Counted from the stretch's first letter, positions 7,944 through 17,514 are shown. The stretch is DNA of 64,000 nucleotides from Demequina lutea (GCF_013409005.1 NZ_JACBZO010000001.1:2728001-2792000); one strand, 5' to 3'. Made by a program: numbers and translations. Notes: generated by a model from the sequence alone, not told the origin.

Positions 7944-8531
7944 ATGGACAATCCCCGTGTGCTGCTGCTCCACGGTGTGGGGCACCGGCGTCCGCCCGGC
8001 CACTGGCTGTGGTGGCTTGCGGAGCAGCTCCGCACCGCCCGCATTCCGGTGCAGTACCCCCAAATGCCCGATCCCGACGACCCCGACCCCGAGGCATGGG
8101 CCGCGGTGGCGGAGGCCGAGTTGGGCATGCTCACGGCGGGCGAGGGAACGACGATCGTGATCGCGCACTCGCTCGGCACCGTTCTTTGGGCGCACATCGC
8201 CGAGTCGCTGCCAGCGCACCTGCTCCCTTCACGGGTCGCCCTCGTGTCTCCCGCGACAAGGCCGCGTTGGTCTGAGGCGGCACCCAAGTTTGCGGACATC
8301 ACACTCGGCCCACTCTCGTCCCTACCCACGCTGATTGTCGGTCGCACCGAGGACCCGGCTCGAACCGTTCCGCTGGCGGAGCTCGCCGACGCATGGGGCG
8401 CACCGTCCGTCGAGATCCCCGGCGAGGGGCACCTCACCCCCGCCGACGGGCATGGAGCGTTCCCCGGTGCCCTCGCCTGGGTGCTCGGCGGTCCGGCCGA
8501 GTCATGGGCGGGCGCCGTCGTCGAGAACTAG
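7944..8531 (+). CDS. RBBP9/YdeN-type alpha/beta hydrolase
   Basis: The protein has 195 residues and is a small serine hydrolase. It opens with VLLLHGVGHR, the oxyanion-hole segment. The nucleophile elbow is AHSLGT, a candidate acid lies in VGRTEDP, and the catalytic histidine is in GEGHLTP. The size and order of motifs fit the RBBP9/YdeN family, whose bacterial substrates are unknown. The ATG at 7944 has GAAGGGG 6 nt upstream; the longer frame back to 7815 overlaps dnaX and is not used. It follows dnaX by 46 bp and may be cotranscribed with it. Confidence 0.8.
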   Translation: MDNPRVLLLHGVGHRRPPGHWLWWLAEQLRTARIPVQYPQMPDPDDPDPEAWAAVAEAELGMLTAGEGTTIVIAHSLGTVLWAHIAESLPAHLLPSRVALVSPATRPRWSEAAPKFADITLGPLSSLPTLIVGRTEDPARTVPLAELADAWGAPSVEIPGEGHLTPADGHGAFPGALAWVLGGPAESWAGAVVEN

Positions 8532-8963
8532 CCCGAGCGACCCCGCGGTTCTGGCTCACGACGACAGCGGCTCGGCTCATCGGTGCGACGGCCGGTTGCG
8601 GTGGTCTACCCGCCAGCATCGGGGCCTCTTTGGGGCCGCCCGATCTCGTGATGACGTCGCCCACAGATCATCGTGCCTGAACCTGATCGCCTTCCGCATA
8701 TGTCGGGCGTGGTCACGGGCGTCGGGATCGCGCCGATCCCGGTCGGGCACCGCTTGTCTCGAGACCGACCGCTAAACCTGGATCCACCGATGTTTTGGGG
8801 TTGGACTCTGTCGGCTGCTGGCTGTTGCTGATGCGATTGGGGGGCGGATTCGCGCAGTCTTGGTCCGGGCAGGCGCGCGGATTCATATCCGCAAGCGCTT
8901 CCGGAGGACTGTACGATTGCGCCACTCGCGAATGCAGCAACTGCTTAGAGGGAAGGCGTCGAA

Positions 8964-11264
8964 ATGATGTCCTCAACGAACTCGCCGTCTCAAGCTCACG
9001 ACGCGGAGAACCACCTCGCACACGGCCTCAGAAGCGAGTTACGCGAGCGTCTCCTCGGCGTGGCGACGATGGATCGGCCGCTCCGGATCGCGACGGCGGT
9101 CACCTTTGCCGGCCTCATTGCGGCCGCGGTATCGATCGCCGCTCGCGAGGTGAAGGCGCCGGCGGTCTCCCTTGGCACGGTCGACAACGTGCAGGTGACG
9201 CTCAGCGCCCCCCTCTTCGCCGTCGCCTTGGTGTTGCTCTGCCTGGGTTTGGGTTTTGTCGTCGCGTCGGTCCTGCTCGCGACGCCCGTCGTCGCGTCGG
9301 TCGGCACCGTGTTGCTGGTGGCGCTGGTCGGGTGGGCGACCGGGGTCCTCGGAATCGCCGGCCTCAACGTGTTGCTGCCGGGGTGGGCTCGGTGGGTCAC
9401 GCGAGGACTGCTGGCCGCGATGCTCCTTGGCGGGCTCGTGGTCCTGCTGATTCGCCGCGGCCGGCACGGCGACGCGGCGGACGACCGGCGCCTGCGCCTG
9501 GTGGTGCTGATCGTCGCCTGCGTGCTTTTCGGCGGCTACTTCCTCGTGTTGTGGAGCGCGAGCCCGACGATCAACGGGTTGACGCTGTTCCCACAGACGG
9601 TGTCGCTCCTGATGGGCGACGTTGCGCTGCTCGCGACGCCGCTGCTAATGATCGCGTCCGTCGACTTCGGCGAGTGGGGGAAGTTCGGCGTGGAGCGAAT
9701 CTCGCGCCACCGTCGGGCCAGCGGGGACGAGCCCGCCGCGCCGCGCCGTCGCGTCGTCGGTTCGGTCGTCGCCAGCGTGGTCGCGATCGTCTTCGGATTC
9801 GTGATTCTCCGCGGCTCCGCGGGACATCGGCTCTGGGGCTTCACCGAGGCGCTGATGCTCCTCCTCGCGGGGATCGGGCTCCTCCTCCTTGGGGGTCGGG
9901 CGCTTCGCGTTTCCCGATTCGAATGGCCGAAGGCGCTGAGTTTCGCGGCGCTGTTCGGCGTGAGCGCGACCATCACCTGGCTGGTCGCGGCCGGCGCGGG
10001 CGCCGCGACGGGGGCGTATGCCGTGCCGCCACTCCCGCCCGTCACGGCGCAGGGTGACTACACGTCGTCCGCCAACGTGCAAAGCGTGACCGGAACAACC
10101 GGCTTCACCGCGCTCATCCCCCTGGGGTGGACCTTCACTTCCGACGCGGCCAGCAAACTTGACTACGTCAAGAACACCTTCCCCGACGGCTCGGCGGTGT
10201 TGCTCGCAGGCTTCGTCGCGTCCGCGGGCACCACGCTCGCGGCGCTCGAGACCGAGCTCACGACGACACAGGTCGGCGGGACCTCGTCGGACCAGGGATG
10301 GACGAAGGCCTCGGTGCAACCGCAGGCCGGAGGCAGCGCCTTCATCTGGTTGCGAACGGAATCGGGAGGACAGGAGCGCGGCTTCTTCGGCGACGCCACC
10401 GGCGCGAACGCCGCGACCGAGCTCGCCCAACTCGAGGCGATCGTCCGCACCGTTCGCACCAGCGACCAGACCCCGGCGACTCTCGCCACGGTGCTGGCCG
10501 CAAACGGCGGCCTCGCCGTCGACGACGCGCAGGCGCAGCATCGCACCGACCTCATCAAGGCGTTCGGCATCGGAATTGAGCTGGCGCTCACGCTCGCCGG
10601 TCTCGCGCTGTTCGCTATCTTCGGCAGGCGCTGGTCGGCGACGTGGCGCACCCTCGTGATGGTCTTCGCGACGATCACCGTGGTCACCCTTCTCGCAACC
10701 GTCAGCGCCTTGGGCCGCGTCCTCGCCGGCCCCGCCGCGACGTGGCCCGTGCTCACCGTCGGCGGGCTGCTGGCGGCCGCGGCCGTCCTCGCGGCGGTCG
10801 CGATCGGTATCGCTTCGCGTAGCCGCGCGGCCTGGGCCGACCGCCTCTTGGCGGCCCTGCCGGGAATGCTCGGCGCCATCATCGCCCTCGCCGCGATCAA
10901 TGAGCTGTACGACGCCGCGCTGGGGGCCGCCACCGTACCCGCGTGGGCGGCGATCCTGATCCTCGCCGCGGTGGGCTGGGACATCGTCGCCTCGGGGGAG
11001 ACGATCACCAACCTCGCCAGCACCACGTTCCCGCGATCCACGCGCGTGCTCGCCTACTTCGGCTACATCCTTGTGCTCGCGGCCGCCATGGTCTTCTACT
11101 CCGGGCAGGTCTCCTCGGCGACGGGCCGGCCCGTTACCGACCTGTTCTTCGAGCCGGAGGCCACGACCCAATCGGCGCTCTTCCGCATCGGTTTCCCGCT
11201 GCTACTCACCCTGTTCCTGCTCCAAATCGCCTCCCCAAAGCGACAGGCCGTACCGCACGGCTGA
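8964..11264 (+). CDS. Large polytopic membrane protein, unknown function
   Basis: The protein has 766 residues and I do not recognise its family. The N-terminal part (about 35-350) contains eight or more hydrophobic segments. A hydrophilic extracytoplasmic domain of ~150 residues follows (about 360-510), with a GFTALIPLGWTF segment and an ALETELTTTQVGG segment that resembles a PsbP/lipoprotein-like fold only loosely. A second membrane block with about six to seven segments ends the protein. The ATG at 8964 is preceded by GGGAAGG at a good distance. It lies alone inside the inverted-repeat cassette. Base composition is like the rest of the chromosome, so any transfer was from a similar genome. 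Confidence 0.75.
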   Translation: MMSSTNSPSQAHDAENHLAHGLRSELRERLLGVATMDRPLRIATAVTFAGLIAAAVSIAAREVKAPAVSLGTVDNVQVTLSAPLFAVALVLLCLGLGFVVASVLLATPVVASVGTVLLVALVGWATGVLGIAGLNVLLPGWARWVTRGLLAAMLLGGLVVLLIRRGRHGDAADDRRLRLVVLIVACVLFGGYFLVLWSASPTINGLTLFPQTVSLLMGDVALLATPLLMIASVDFGEWGKFGVERISRHRRASGDEPAAPRRRVVGSVVASVVAIVFGFVILRGSAGHRLWGFTEALMLLLAGIGLLLLGGRALRVSRFEWPKALSFAALFGVSATITWLVAAGAGAATGAYAVPPLPPVTAQGDYTSSANVQSVTGTTGFTALIPLGWTFTSDAASKLDYVKNTFPDGSAVLLAGFVASAGTTLAALETELTTTQVGGTSSDQGWTKASVQPQAGGSAFIWLRTESGGQERGFFGDATGANAATELAQLEAIVRTVRTSDQTPATLATVLAANGGLAVDDAQAQHRTDLIKAFGIGIELALTLAGLALFAIFGRRWSATWRTLVMVFATITVVTLLATVSALGRVLAGPAATWPVLTVGGLLAAAAVLAAVAIGIASRSRAAWADRLLAALPGMLGAIIALAAINELYDAALGAATVPAWAAILILAAVGWDIVASGETITNLASTTFPRSTRVLAYFGYILVLAAAMVFYSGQVSSATGRPVTDLFFEPEATTQSALFRIGFPLLLTLFLLQIASPKRQAVPHG

Positions 11265-11569
11265 TCTTGCGCTCTCGATCTGCCATCGATCGACGTTGGA
11301 TGAGCTGCGTTAGCCGCTGCGCTACACACCGTTCTTGGGCATCGCGCGCTCCGCCTCAACTCAAGGGCGGGCGTCTCGCATTGCATGGGTCTTGAGGCGG
11401 TTTGGTTAGGAGCCAGGTCACGCCCAGCCACGCATACAAGAAAGCTGATAGACCCAACGTTTGGAAGTTTGCGAAGGTCATGCAACTTGGAGTTGTCGGC
11501 GATACGGAGATGCCCGGGGCACAGGCGGATCGGATCACCCAAATTGACAAGGCGTCTACTGGGCGCTCG

Positions 11570-11671
11570 TCAGGGTGAGTGAGACCGTGCTAACACTCGC
11601 CGCGACCTCCGCTTGGTCTGGTGTGCCCAGATCGCGATCTCGACCCGATTGCGAGCTCCGAGCTTGGTCAT
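11570..11671 (-). pseudogene. C-terminal fragment of a NarL/LuxR-type response regulator
   Basis: Thirty-three codons read MTKLGARNRVEIAIWAHQT and a short tail before a stop. This resembles the last helix of the HTH recognition region and C-terminus of NarL-type regulators (the TKLG.R.R motif). No upstream domain is present: the frame runs directly into the transposase fragment. It is a relic with no expected function. Confidence 0.5.
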
Positions 11672-11814
11672 CATGTCGTCGTCCACGCAGTCTCGGGGAT
11701 AGTGCCGATGGCGCGTTTGACGGCGGGATCTTGTCTCGCGGTGATCGACGCGTCCCCACCCGCGCGCAGGGCCGCATTCACGGTCGCGTGCCCGTAATAA
11801 GCCGAGTCGGCTCG
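11671..11814 (-). pseudogene. IS1380-family transposase fragment
   Basis: A 47-codon open stretch begins RADSAYYGHATVNAALRAGG and ends ETAWTTT before a stop. It matches the region of actinobacterial IS1380 (DDE) transposases that carries one of the catalytic aspartates (RADSAYY) and the DPAVKRAI block. Both the N-terminal ~200 residues and the C-terminal half are gone. The fragment points leftward and its 5' side faces the 11902-11916 inverted repeat. Confidence 0.65.
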
Positions 11815-12183
11815 CTACGGGATCGGAACATTCGACAAGTCCTATTTGTCCTGATCAGAAGGGCATTCTCCGTTTAACGCGCCGACCCCCACGCACGATC
11901 GATCGGTGGATCCAGGCTCAGTCGTCGTCGACAGTCAGAGCCGGCGGGCTGCCGCAGTCTGAGCCTCGTCGCGTGTGATGGCCCTGCTGGTCGGCCGGTT
12001 CGGGGATCACGACGGTGATGCCGGGGGTGCGAAGGAAGGGCAGCTACCGCCCGGGATGAGCGGGCATGGTCGCCGCGGACCACGTCGGGTCATGTCCGTA
12101 GGCGTCCGATTAGTCACGTCAGCTGCGGTCCGGTTGGCAATCTGGATCGAGCGGGTAATCAGATTTTGACACTGGTATTTTTG

Positions 12184-12300
12184 GCCGATAACGGCGTGAT
12201 GCTCTGCACACGCTGCCACCACGACATCCACCGCCAAGGTTGGGAGGTCATGGCGGACGGGGGTGGTGTCCACTTCATCCCCCCATCCCATTGCCCCTGA
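12184..12300 (+). pseudogene. C-terminal fragment of a DUF222/13E12-type HNH endonuclease
   Basis: Thirty-eight codons (ADNGVMLCTRCHHDIHRQGW and so on to HFIPPSHCP and a stop) match the end of the HNH domain of 13E12-repeat proteins: C-x2-CHH-x2-H followed by GWEV and an FIPP tail. The rest of the gene is missing and no start is present. It lies outside the right inverted repeat, 160 bp before recR. The remainder of 11265-12459 shows no other recognisable gene. Confidence 0.6.
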
Positions 12301-12446
12301 CGAAACCGCGGGGCGCGCCGCAGCCTGACACGGCCACCCAGCCCACGGCAGCCATGGCACCCGATGCACCCAGGGGCCTACGGCCAATACGACCCCCGCA
12401 GCCAACCCGCTAGCCGCGCCTGACGCCCAACGTCGGCGCCGCCGCC

Positions 12447-12452
12447 TACGCT
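12447..12452 (+). promoter_or_regulatory. -10 element, leaderless start of recR
   Basis: TACGCT lies 7 nt before the recR ATG. Although GGAG overlaps the gap, it is too close to the ATG to act as a ribosome site. Confidence 0.5.
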
Positions 12453-12459
12453 GGAGCCC

Positions 12460-13056
12460 ATGTATGACGGCGCTGTGCAGGACCTGATCGATGAACTCGG
12501 GCGACTCCCAGGCATCGGCCCCAAGAGCGCCCAGCGCATCGCGTTCCATCTGCTGAGTTCCGATGCGAGCGATGTCGCCCGCCTCGCAGAGACCATCACC
12601 ACGGTGAAGGAGAAGGTGCGCTTCTGCACGGTGTGCGGAAACGTTGCCGAGGCGGAGTTGTGCCGCGTGTGCGCCGACCCTCGCCGCGGCGAGGACCAGA
12701 TCTGCGTGGTGGAGGAGCCCAAGGACGTGGTCGCGATCGAGCGCACGCGCGAGTTCCACGGCAAGTACCACGTGCTCGGGGGCGCGATTGATCCCATGAA
12801 CGGAGTCGGCCCAGACGACCTTCGCATCCGCGAGCTGCTCACGCGCCTGGGCGACGGCAAGGTCCAGGAGGTCATCATCGCGACCGACCCCAACATCGAG
12901 GGAGAGGCCACCGCCACGTACCTCACGCGGATGCTCGCGCCCATCGGCATCACGGTGTCGCGCCTCGCGTCGGGCCTGCCCGTTGGCGGCGACCTTGAGT
13001 ACGCCGACGAGGTCACTCTCGGGCGCGCGTTCGAGGGTCGCCGCACGGTCTCCTAG
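12460..13056 (+). CDS. recR: Recombination mediator RecR
   Basis: The protein has 198 residues, the normal RecR length. RecR with RecO loads RecA at SSB-coated gaps. The N-terminal helix-hairpin-helix ([16 protein letters not shown]), the C4 zinc finger (FCTVCGN...[10 protein letters not shown]), the Toprim domain ([13 protein letters not shown] onward, with [10 protein letters not shown]) and the C-terminal [16 protein letters not shown] block are all intact. The gene is usually next to dnaX-ybaB in actinobacteria; here an insertion region separates them, and a TACGCT 7 nt upstream suggests it has its own leaderless transcript. Confidence 0.96.
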   Translation: MYDGAVQDLIDELGRLPGIGPKSAQRIAFHLLSSDASDVARLAETITTVKEKVRFCTVCGNVAEAELCRVCADPRRGEDQICVVEEPKDVVAIERTREFHGKYHVLGGAIDPMNGVGPDDLRIRELLTRLGDGKVQEVIIATDPNIEGEATATYLTRMLAPIGITVSRLASGLPVGGDLEYADEVTLGRAFEGRRTVS

Positions 13057-14531
13057 AAGGCTGGACCCACCGCGCCCGCGATCACAACGCCACTCACGGT
13101 TTTCCACGACAATGCGGGTTCGTCTTGTTGACGGGAAGCAATGGTGAACGTGACCCCGGTGTCGTACCGGATGGCGGTGACGGAGAATGGGGGGCCGGCG
13201 ACATCGCTGAGCACTTTCAGCGCAACGACATCGCCAGATTCGGTAAATGAACGCCAGGCCGTGCTTACCGTTTGCATGGGAACCGGCACCAGCGATGCGC
13301 CCTCAATGTAGTAAAGAGAGCAGCTCTCGCCCCCATCAAATTGATCGCCGCCACAAGAGACAAGGCCTGCGGGGAAGGGATACGGGCTTCCCCAGCTGAG
13401 ATCTCCCGGAGGCTCGATCGCTGCGGATACACCATCTTGATCGACGGCAAAGAACGTGGTTGCGCCAGTGTAGTAACCCAAATAAATCGGACCGTGCTCC
13501 TTACAGGTCAGCGCAGGCGTGTTTCTCGTGATCCATCCAGATAAATCGCAGTACAGTCCCGAGACCGAGGTGACCGCGGTGACATCCTGAGACCACAACC
13601 CCTCGCCGGTCGTCGCTGAGTAGGCGTCGAGCGACAACGGTTGACCCGAGGAGTCGTCTCTCGTCTCGTGAACCAGAGTCGTGCCGTCAGGGCTGAGGCG
13701 GTCATGAGCCCGGCCGGGGAGCACTCCGACGACATCAAGTGACCGCGTCAAGACCGTGACATCCTCGCCCGAATTGCCCGTACGGAACAGCAGGTTGTTG
13801 TCCGAGTTGACACCGAAGAAGACGGTGGGTGGTGCAACGACATCGGACACGGTGATGGCGCCGGTGCGAAGGTCCAAGACGGCCAACTCTGGATTCGAGG
13901 TACCCCCTTCCTTGCGCACCTCTGCGTCATAAATCACCGTCGCGGCGAACTCCGTCGGCTCCCACGCCACAAGCTGGATCTCTGCGTCCACGGGAACGTC
14001 GAAGTGCGAGACCTCGTAGCGGTTTCCGTTGCTGTCCATGAGATAGATTGCCGCGACGCCAGGGTCAGTGACCTCCTGACTATCCACTGCCCGCGACTGC
14101 CTGGACGGCTGCCAGTACGTCAGGCTCCACCCGTCGTCGGCCGCCAGCCACACGCTCTGCGTGAGCTGCTGCGCCTCAAGGAAGAGCCCGTCCGCCGGGA
14201 GCGGCGCCGGGAATACGATCTTTGGAGAGGCACTCGGCGTGGGCGTGGGGCTGGGCGTCGGGGAAGCAGAAACGGTCACCGGCGAGGGCGATGGCGGGGC
14301 CACGAGCGGCTCGCGGTGCTGCTGGCCCGTCAGAGCCCACACCCCCACGCCTGCGATGGTGACGGCCACGGCCGCAACAGCGGCGACAGCACCCGAACGC
14401 ACACGAAGCGCACGACGCGAACGGCTCAACACACGCTGTGCGCTCACCTCATCAACACGGTGCTCGCGCAGTTCGGCCGCGAATCCTTCCTCACGCAGGC
14501 CCAGGATCGCCCGCAGGTCTTCTCCGCTCAT
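13053..14531 (-). CDS. Membrane-anchored partner (putative anti-sigma-like) of the adjacent sigma factor
   Basis: The protein has 492 residues from the ATG at 14531, which overlaps the sigma-factor stop (ATGA), so the two are translationally coupled. A ~50-residue cytoplasmic head is followed by one membrane helix (about 45-68). Next come a Pro/Ser/Thr linker ([20 protein letters not shown]) and a ~370-residue external domain with repeated beta-type motifs ([22 protein letters not shown]), possibly a propeller. No zinc-binding anti-sigma motif (HxxxCxxC) is seen. Gene order suggests control of the sigma factor, but this is inference; the sequence itself is not one I recognise. Confidence 0.6.
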   Translation of the reverse strand: MSGEDLRAILGLREEGFAAELREHRVDEVSAQRVLSRSRRALRVRSGAVAAVAAVAVTIAGVGVWALTGQQHREPLVAPPSPSPVTVSASPTPSPTPTPSASPKIVFPAPLPADGLFLEAQQLTQSVWLAADDGWSLTYWQPSRQSRAVDSQEVTDPGVAAIYLMDSNGNRYEVSHFDVPVDAEIQLVAWEPTEFAATVIYDAEVRKEGGTSNPELAVLDLRTGAITVSDVVAPPTVFFGVNSDNNLLFRTGNSGEDVTVLTRSLDVVGVLPGRAHDRLSPDGTTLVHETRDDSSGQPLSLDAYSATTGEGLWSQDVTAVTSVSGLYCDLSGWITRNTPALTCKEHGPIYLGYYTGATTFFAVDQDGVSAAIEPPGDLSWGSPYPFPAGLVSCGGDQFDGGESCSLYYIEGASLVPVPMQTVSTAWRSFTESGDVVALKVLSDVAGPPFSVTAIRYDTGVTFTIASRQQDEPALSWKTVSGVVIAGAVGPAF

Positions 14532-15073
14532 GCCACACCTCCAGGCCGAACGTCCACACGGGCCACGACGACGTCCGCGACCGTGGCTTGGGTTCCTAGA
14601 CGACCATTGAGTTCCCTCAGACCGTCCGAGACGTACCGCTTCACCGCTCCGTCGCTCAGGCCCAACACCCTGGCCGTGTCGGCAATGGACAGATCCTCGA
14701 GATAGCGCAACACGATGCACGCCCTCACCCTGGGCGCAAGGCCATGCAGGATTCCTGCGACGTCAGCTTCGCCCGCAACCTCAGCGGCGTGGTCCGGAAC
14801 GACGTCGGCCGAACCGACGCTCGCCCACCGCTGCCGTTCCCGCGCCCCTCGCTTTGCGGCATTGAGGTGGGTCGTGACGATCGCGCGCCGCACATACTGC
14901 TCGGCCTGCGCCAAAGAAGCGAAGCCGCGACGCTTCGAGAAAGTTGCGATCAACGCGTCCTGGACAAGGTCCTCGGCCTCGGCCAGCGAAGGCACCAGCA
15001 TTCTGGCCCTCGCAAGCAGCCTCGGATGACGTTCGGCCATCAAGGCCCGCGCCATCGTTTCCCATTCGCTCAC
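14528..15073 (-). CDS. SigE-family (ECF-type) RNA polymerase sigma factor
   Basis: The protein has 181 residues. Region 2 carries AEDLVQDALIATFSKRRGF, which contacts the -10 element and core polymerase. Region 4 carries an HTH in IADTARVLGLSDGAVKRYVS. The size and motifs match the SigE family of actinobacterial ECF sigma factors. The GTG at 15073 is preferred because GAGGAAA lies just upstream; the frame extends further but without a ribosome site. The stop overlaps the start of the membrane partner, and both precede nothing else on this strand, so they form a two-gene unit reading away from the ABC exporters. Confidence 0.85.
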   Translation of the reverse strand: MSEWETMARALMAERHPRLLARARMLVPSLAEAEDLVQDALIATFSKRRGFASLAQAEQYVRRAIVTTHLNAAKRGARERQRWASVGSADVVPDHAAEVAGEADVAGILHGLAPRVRACIVLRYLEDLSIADTARVLGLSDGAVKRYVSDGLRELNGRLGTQATVADVVVARVDVRPGGVA

Positions 15074-15209
15074 GGTTTCCTCACCCCCACACCATAAGGA
15101 CAACCGCCAAGCCAAAAAGGTTGGGGTCACGAGCGATCCGCAGTTTGCTGTTCAACTTGCCGCACACCACTCTTCGATCTGGACAGCCGGGACCATGGCG
15201 GTGCCGTAT

Positions 15210-16445
15210 TTACGCCACGCGCGTCCCCACACGGAGCTTCTTGTAAGGCACCCGCAGTCGCCGCACCACGATGATCATGGAGCCCAGCAGCAAGACCGCC
15301 TGGAGGCCGAGCCCGATCCACGGCGCGCGCGGATAGTTCGCCCACTGCTCTTGCTGCTTCTGCCAGTCGTCGTTCTGGTTCTGACCGAAGGGATCCGCAC
15401 ACTGGTCGTAGACCTGTGGGGTGGTGTCGGGGCCGATGCGCGCTTGGCTCACCGACTGGTGGATCTGCGCAAAGAGCCCCGATTCGGCGCGGCCGTCCTC
15501 CACAGCAGTGTTGGGATCGATGATGGGAGACGACTCGGCAATCACCACGCCTGGGTTGATGAGCAGCAACCAGGCGATCCGTTCGGTGTGAGTGACACTC
15601 GAGTCGTTGGTCTGCTCCTGGCACGGCAGGTTCGCGATGTCAGGGCTCGAAAAGTCGCCGGTCGCGTAGGCGTGGTCGAGCTGAGCCTGTTGGTCAGTCG
15701 TGAGCTTCGCGGAGTCGATAAAGCGGTTCGTCACGGTGGTGTGTTCCGACACGAGTGCTCCCGCGAACGCGTAGAACACGAGCGAGCCGATCACCAGGAC
15801 GCCAGTGGTGAGGTGCGCGAGAGACACCGACGCGACGGAACGCGCTGCAATCGCCGACCATGCCAGGCCGATGGCGCTCGAGGTCAGGACGACAAAGAGA
15901 ATCACGGCCAGGACGATTAGCAACTCGTCCCAGTGCCAACCGGACCGCGAGAACGCGTACACCAGGAACGGCGTGGTGGTCACGAGGATCGCGAAGGACA
16001 CCAGCCACGACGAAAGCAGTTTTCCGAACGCAATGTCTCCCGCCGTGAGGTGCGTCATCTGCAGCGGCGCGAGAACACCCTCGCCGGAGTCCCCATTGAT
16101 CGAGGTGGCCGACAGCGAGGGACCGATGAGGAGACCGGCACCGAGCACGAGGATGAGCACGAGCTCCAACGGGGTGGAGTCCTTACCGTCTGGCGACATC
16201 GCCGACACGAGCACGCCCAACCCGATGATGACCCCAAGCATCACTCCGTACGCGATGTTCCCCTTGGACGACGGCCTGCGACGCAACAACTCGATCCGAG
16301 TGACGAGCGCGATCCCGTGAATCGAGGGACGCCACGGGTTGCCGCGTTGCGGCTTGCGACGGGCGGGACGTTCGGGCGCCCCGGCGGGGGCGGCTGCGGA
16401 GGTGGCTGCGGGGGTGGCTGCGGCGGTCGGCTCGCTGGTTGTCAT
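15210..16445 (-). CDS. ABC-2 type exporter permease (module A)
   Basis: The protein has 411 residues. After a Pro/Ala-rich N-terminus come about six membrane segments with an extracytoplasmic loop between the last two (about 260-370). Its start overlaps the stop of the module A ATPase (ATGA at 16442-16445). It is clearly paralogous to the permease at 17515-18678: both contain ELLRRRP or EMLRRRP near the N-terminus, SLSAT.INGDS, LTAGD.AFGKLL and the C-terminal RRLRVPYKKL. The substrate is unknown. Confidence 0.85.
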   Translation of the reverse strand: MTTSEPTAAATPAATSAAAPAGAPERPARRKPQRGNPWRPSIHGIALVTRIELLRRRPSSKGNIAYGVMLGVIIGLGVLVSAMSPDGKDSTPLELVLILVLGAGLLIGPSLSATSINGDSGEGVLAPLQMTHLTAGDIAFGKLLSSWLVSFAILVTTTPFLVYAFSRSGWHWDELLIVLAVILFVVLTSSAIGLAWSAIAARSVASVSLAHLTTGVLVIGSLVFYAFAGALVSEHTTVTNRFIDSAKLTTDQQAQLDHAYATGDFSSPDIANLPCQEQTNDSSVTHTERIAWLLLINPGVVIAESSPIIDPNTAVEDGRAESGLFAQIHQSVSQARIGPDTTPQVYDQCADPFGQNQNDDWQKQQEQWANYPRAPWIGLGLQAVLLLGSMIIVVRRLRVPYKKLRVGTRVA

Positions 16446-17380
16446 CGTCGATCCTCCTCCATCGCCATATACGTCTGTTCAAGGGCGCTGCCAGCCGGGC
16501 CGAACCGGTGTACCGCGATGCCCCGCCGCACGACCCAAGCGAGCGCCTGCGCGGCCTCGCTCTCGTCCGCCAGCCGCAAGAGCACCCCGCCCTCGGCCTC
16601 CTCGAACGGGACACCACCCGACTGGAGCGCCTCGCGCAACTTGGTCGGGTCAAGTGCCCAAATCCGATACCGCGTCTTCGCCTCGGCGACCATCCGCGCC
16701 GCATCGTCACCCAACGTGCGGCCCTTCGACATGAACACCGCCTCGTCGACCATCTCGTCGAGCTCGCTCAGCACGTGACTCGAGATGAGGACGGCGCAAC
16801 CCTCGGCAGCGAGGTCACGGACGAGTGCGCGCAACTCCACGCGCGACCGGGGATCGAGTCCGTTGGCGGGCTCATCGAGCAGCAGCACCTCAGGATCGTT
16901 GACAAGCGATCGCGCGAGCGACAACCGTTGCTTCTGCCCTCGCGACAAGACACGTGTAGGACGCCCAGCAAACTCGTCGAGGTGGACCCGCTTCAAGAGG
17001 GCCATGCCCCTTTCGCGAGCCTGGGCGCGGGGGACCTCGTAGGCGTTCCCCATGAGCGTGAGCGTCTGGAGGCACGTGAGGTTGTCCCACGAACCAAGCT
17101 GATCAGGCATCCACCCGATCGCGGCGCGAACGACCGCGGCGTCCTTGCGAGGGTCGGCACCCACGACCCGGATCTCCCCAGAGTCCGGCCTCAGCAGTCC
17201 TCCCAACATGAGCATGAGCGTCGTCTTGCCACAACCGTTGGGCCCGATGAGCGCGGTCACCTTCCCGCGTGGCACGCTGAGCGTCGCATCCTGGACGGCC
17301 TGCACGCTGCCGAACGATCGCGCGACCCCGCGAGCCATGATCGCCTCCGTGACCGGTGGCGCCTCGTCAACGATGGTCAT
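16442..17380 (-). CDS. ABC transporter ATP-binding protein (module A)
   Basis: The protein has 312 residues. Walker A is GPNGCGKTT, the signature is LSRGQKQR (Arg where LSGGQ has the first Gly), Walker B is VLLLDEPANGLDP, and the switch is SSHVLSELD. A ~75-residue C-terminal accessory domain follows. It pairs with the overlapping permease. The ATG at 17380 has a GGGGGAAT upstream and is preferred over an in-frame start at 17443. It is about two-thirds identical by eye to the module B ATPase. Confidence 0.9.
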   Translation of the reverse strand: MTIVDEAPPVTEAIMARGVARSFGSVQAVQDATLSVPRGKVTALIGPNGCGKTTLMLMLGGLLRPDSGEIRVVGADPRKDAAVVRAAIGWMPDQLGSWDNLTCLQTLTLMGNAYEVPRAQARERGMALLKRVHLDEFAGRPTRVLSRGQKQRLSLARSLVNDPEVLLLDEPANGLDPRSRVELRALVRDLAAEGCAVLISSHVLSELDEMVDEAVFMSKGRTLGDDAARMVAEAKTRYRIWALDPTKLREALQSGGVPFEEAEGGVLLRLADESEAAQALAWVVRRGIAVHRFGPAGSALEQTYMAMEEDRR

Positions 17381-17514
17381 GATTCCCCCGTCCCGCGCCG
17401 CGTAGTGAGCGCGTCCCACCCACATCCTCACACAGGCGCCCAAGCGGAGTTATCGGTGACACCCCAGCACCGCCCATAGGCCGTCCCGACGCGCGCAAGT
17501 GTGCCTCGCCCAAG

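Larger units (their letters stand above)
8777..11916. mobile_element. Cassette bounded by 15-bp inverted repeats with an IS1380-type transposase remnant
   Basis: CCTGGATCCACCGAT at 8777-8791 recurs exactly as its reverse complement at 11902-11916. Between them lie one large membrane-protein gene, a response-regulator fragment and, ~85 bp inside the right repeat, a 47-codon piece of an IS1380-type transposase. I infer a decayed insertion element whose transposase was largely lost. The 3.1-kb segment sits between dnaX and recR, which are usually adjacent. No matching target-site duplication is seen at the outer edges, so the alternative of two unrelated IS ends remains open. The stretch 8532-8963 outside the left repeat holds no gene I recognise. 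Confidence 0.45.

Noticed and set aside
8772..8776. Target-site duplication for the inverted-repeat cassette
   Set aside because: The bases next to the left repeat (CTAAA) do not match those next to the right repeat (CTCAG).
8795..10057. 420-codon plus-strand frame overlapping the membrane protein start
   Set aside because: It is Arg/Gly-rich, without recognisable domains, and shares sequence with a better-supported frame.
9645..11171. Long minus-strand frame inside the 766-residue membrane protein
   Set aside because: Composition is dominated by Arg/Gly/Glu with no start signal; the plus frame has a ribosome site and membrane helices.
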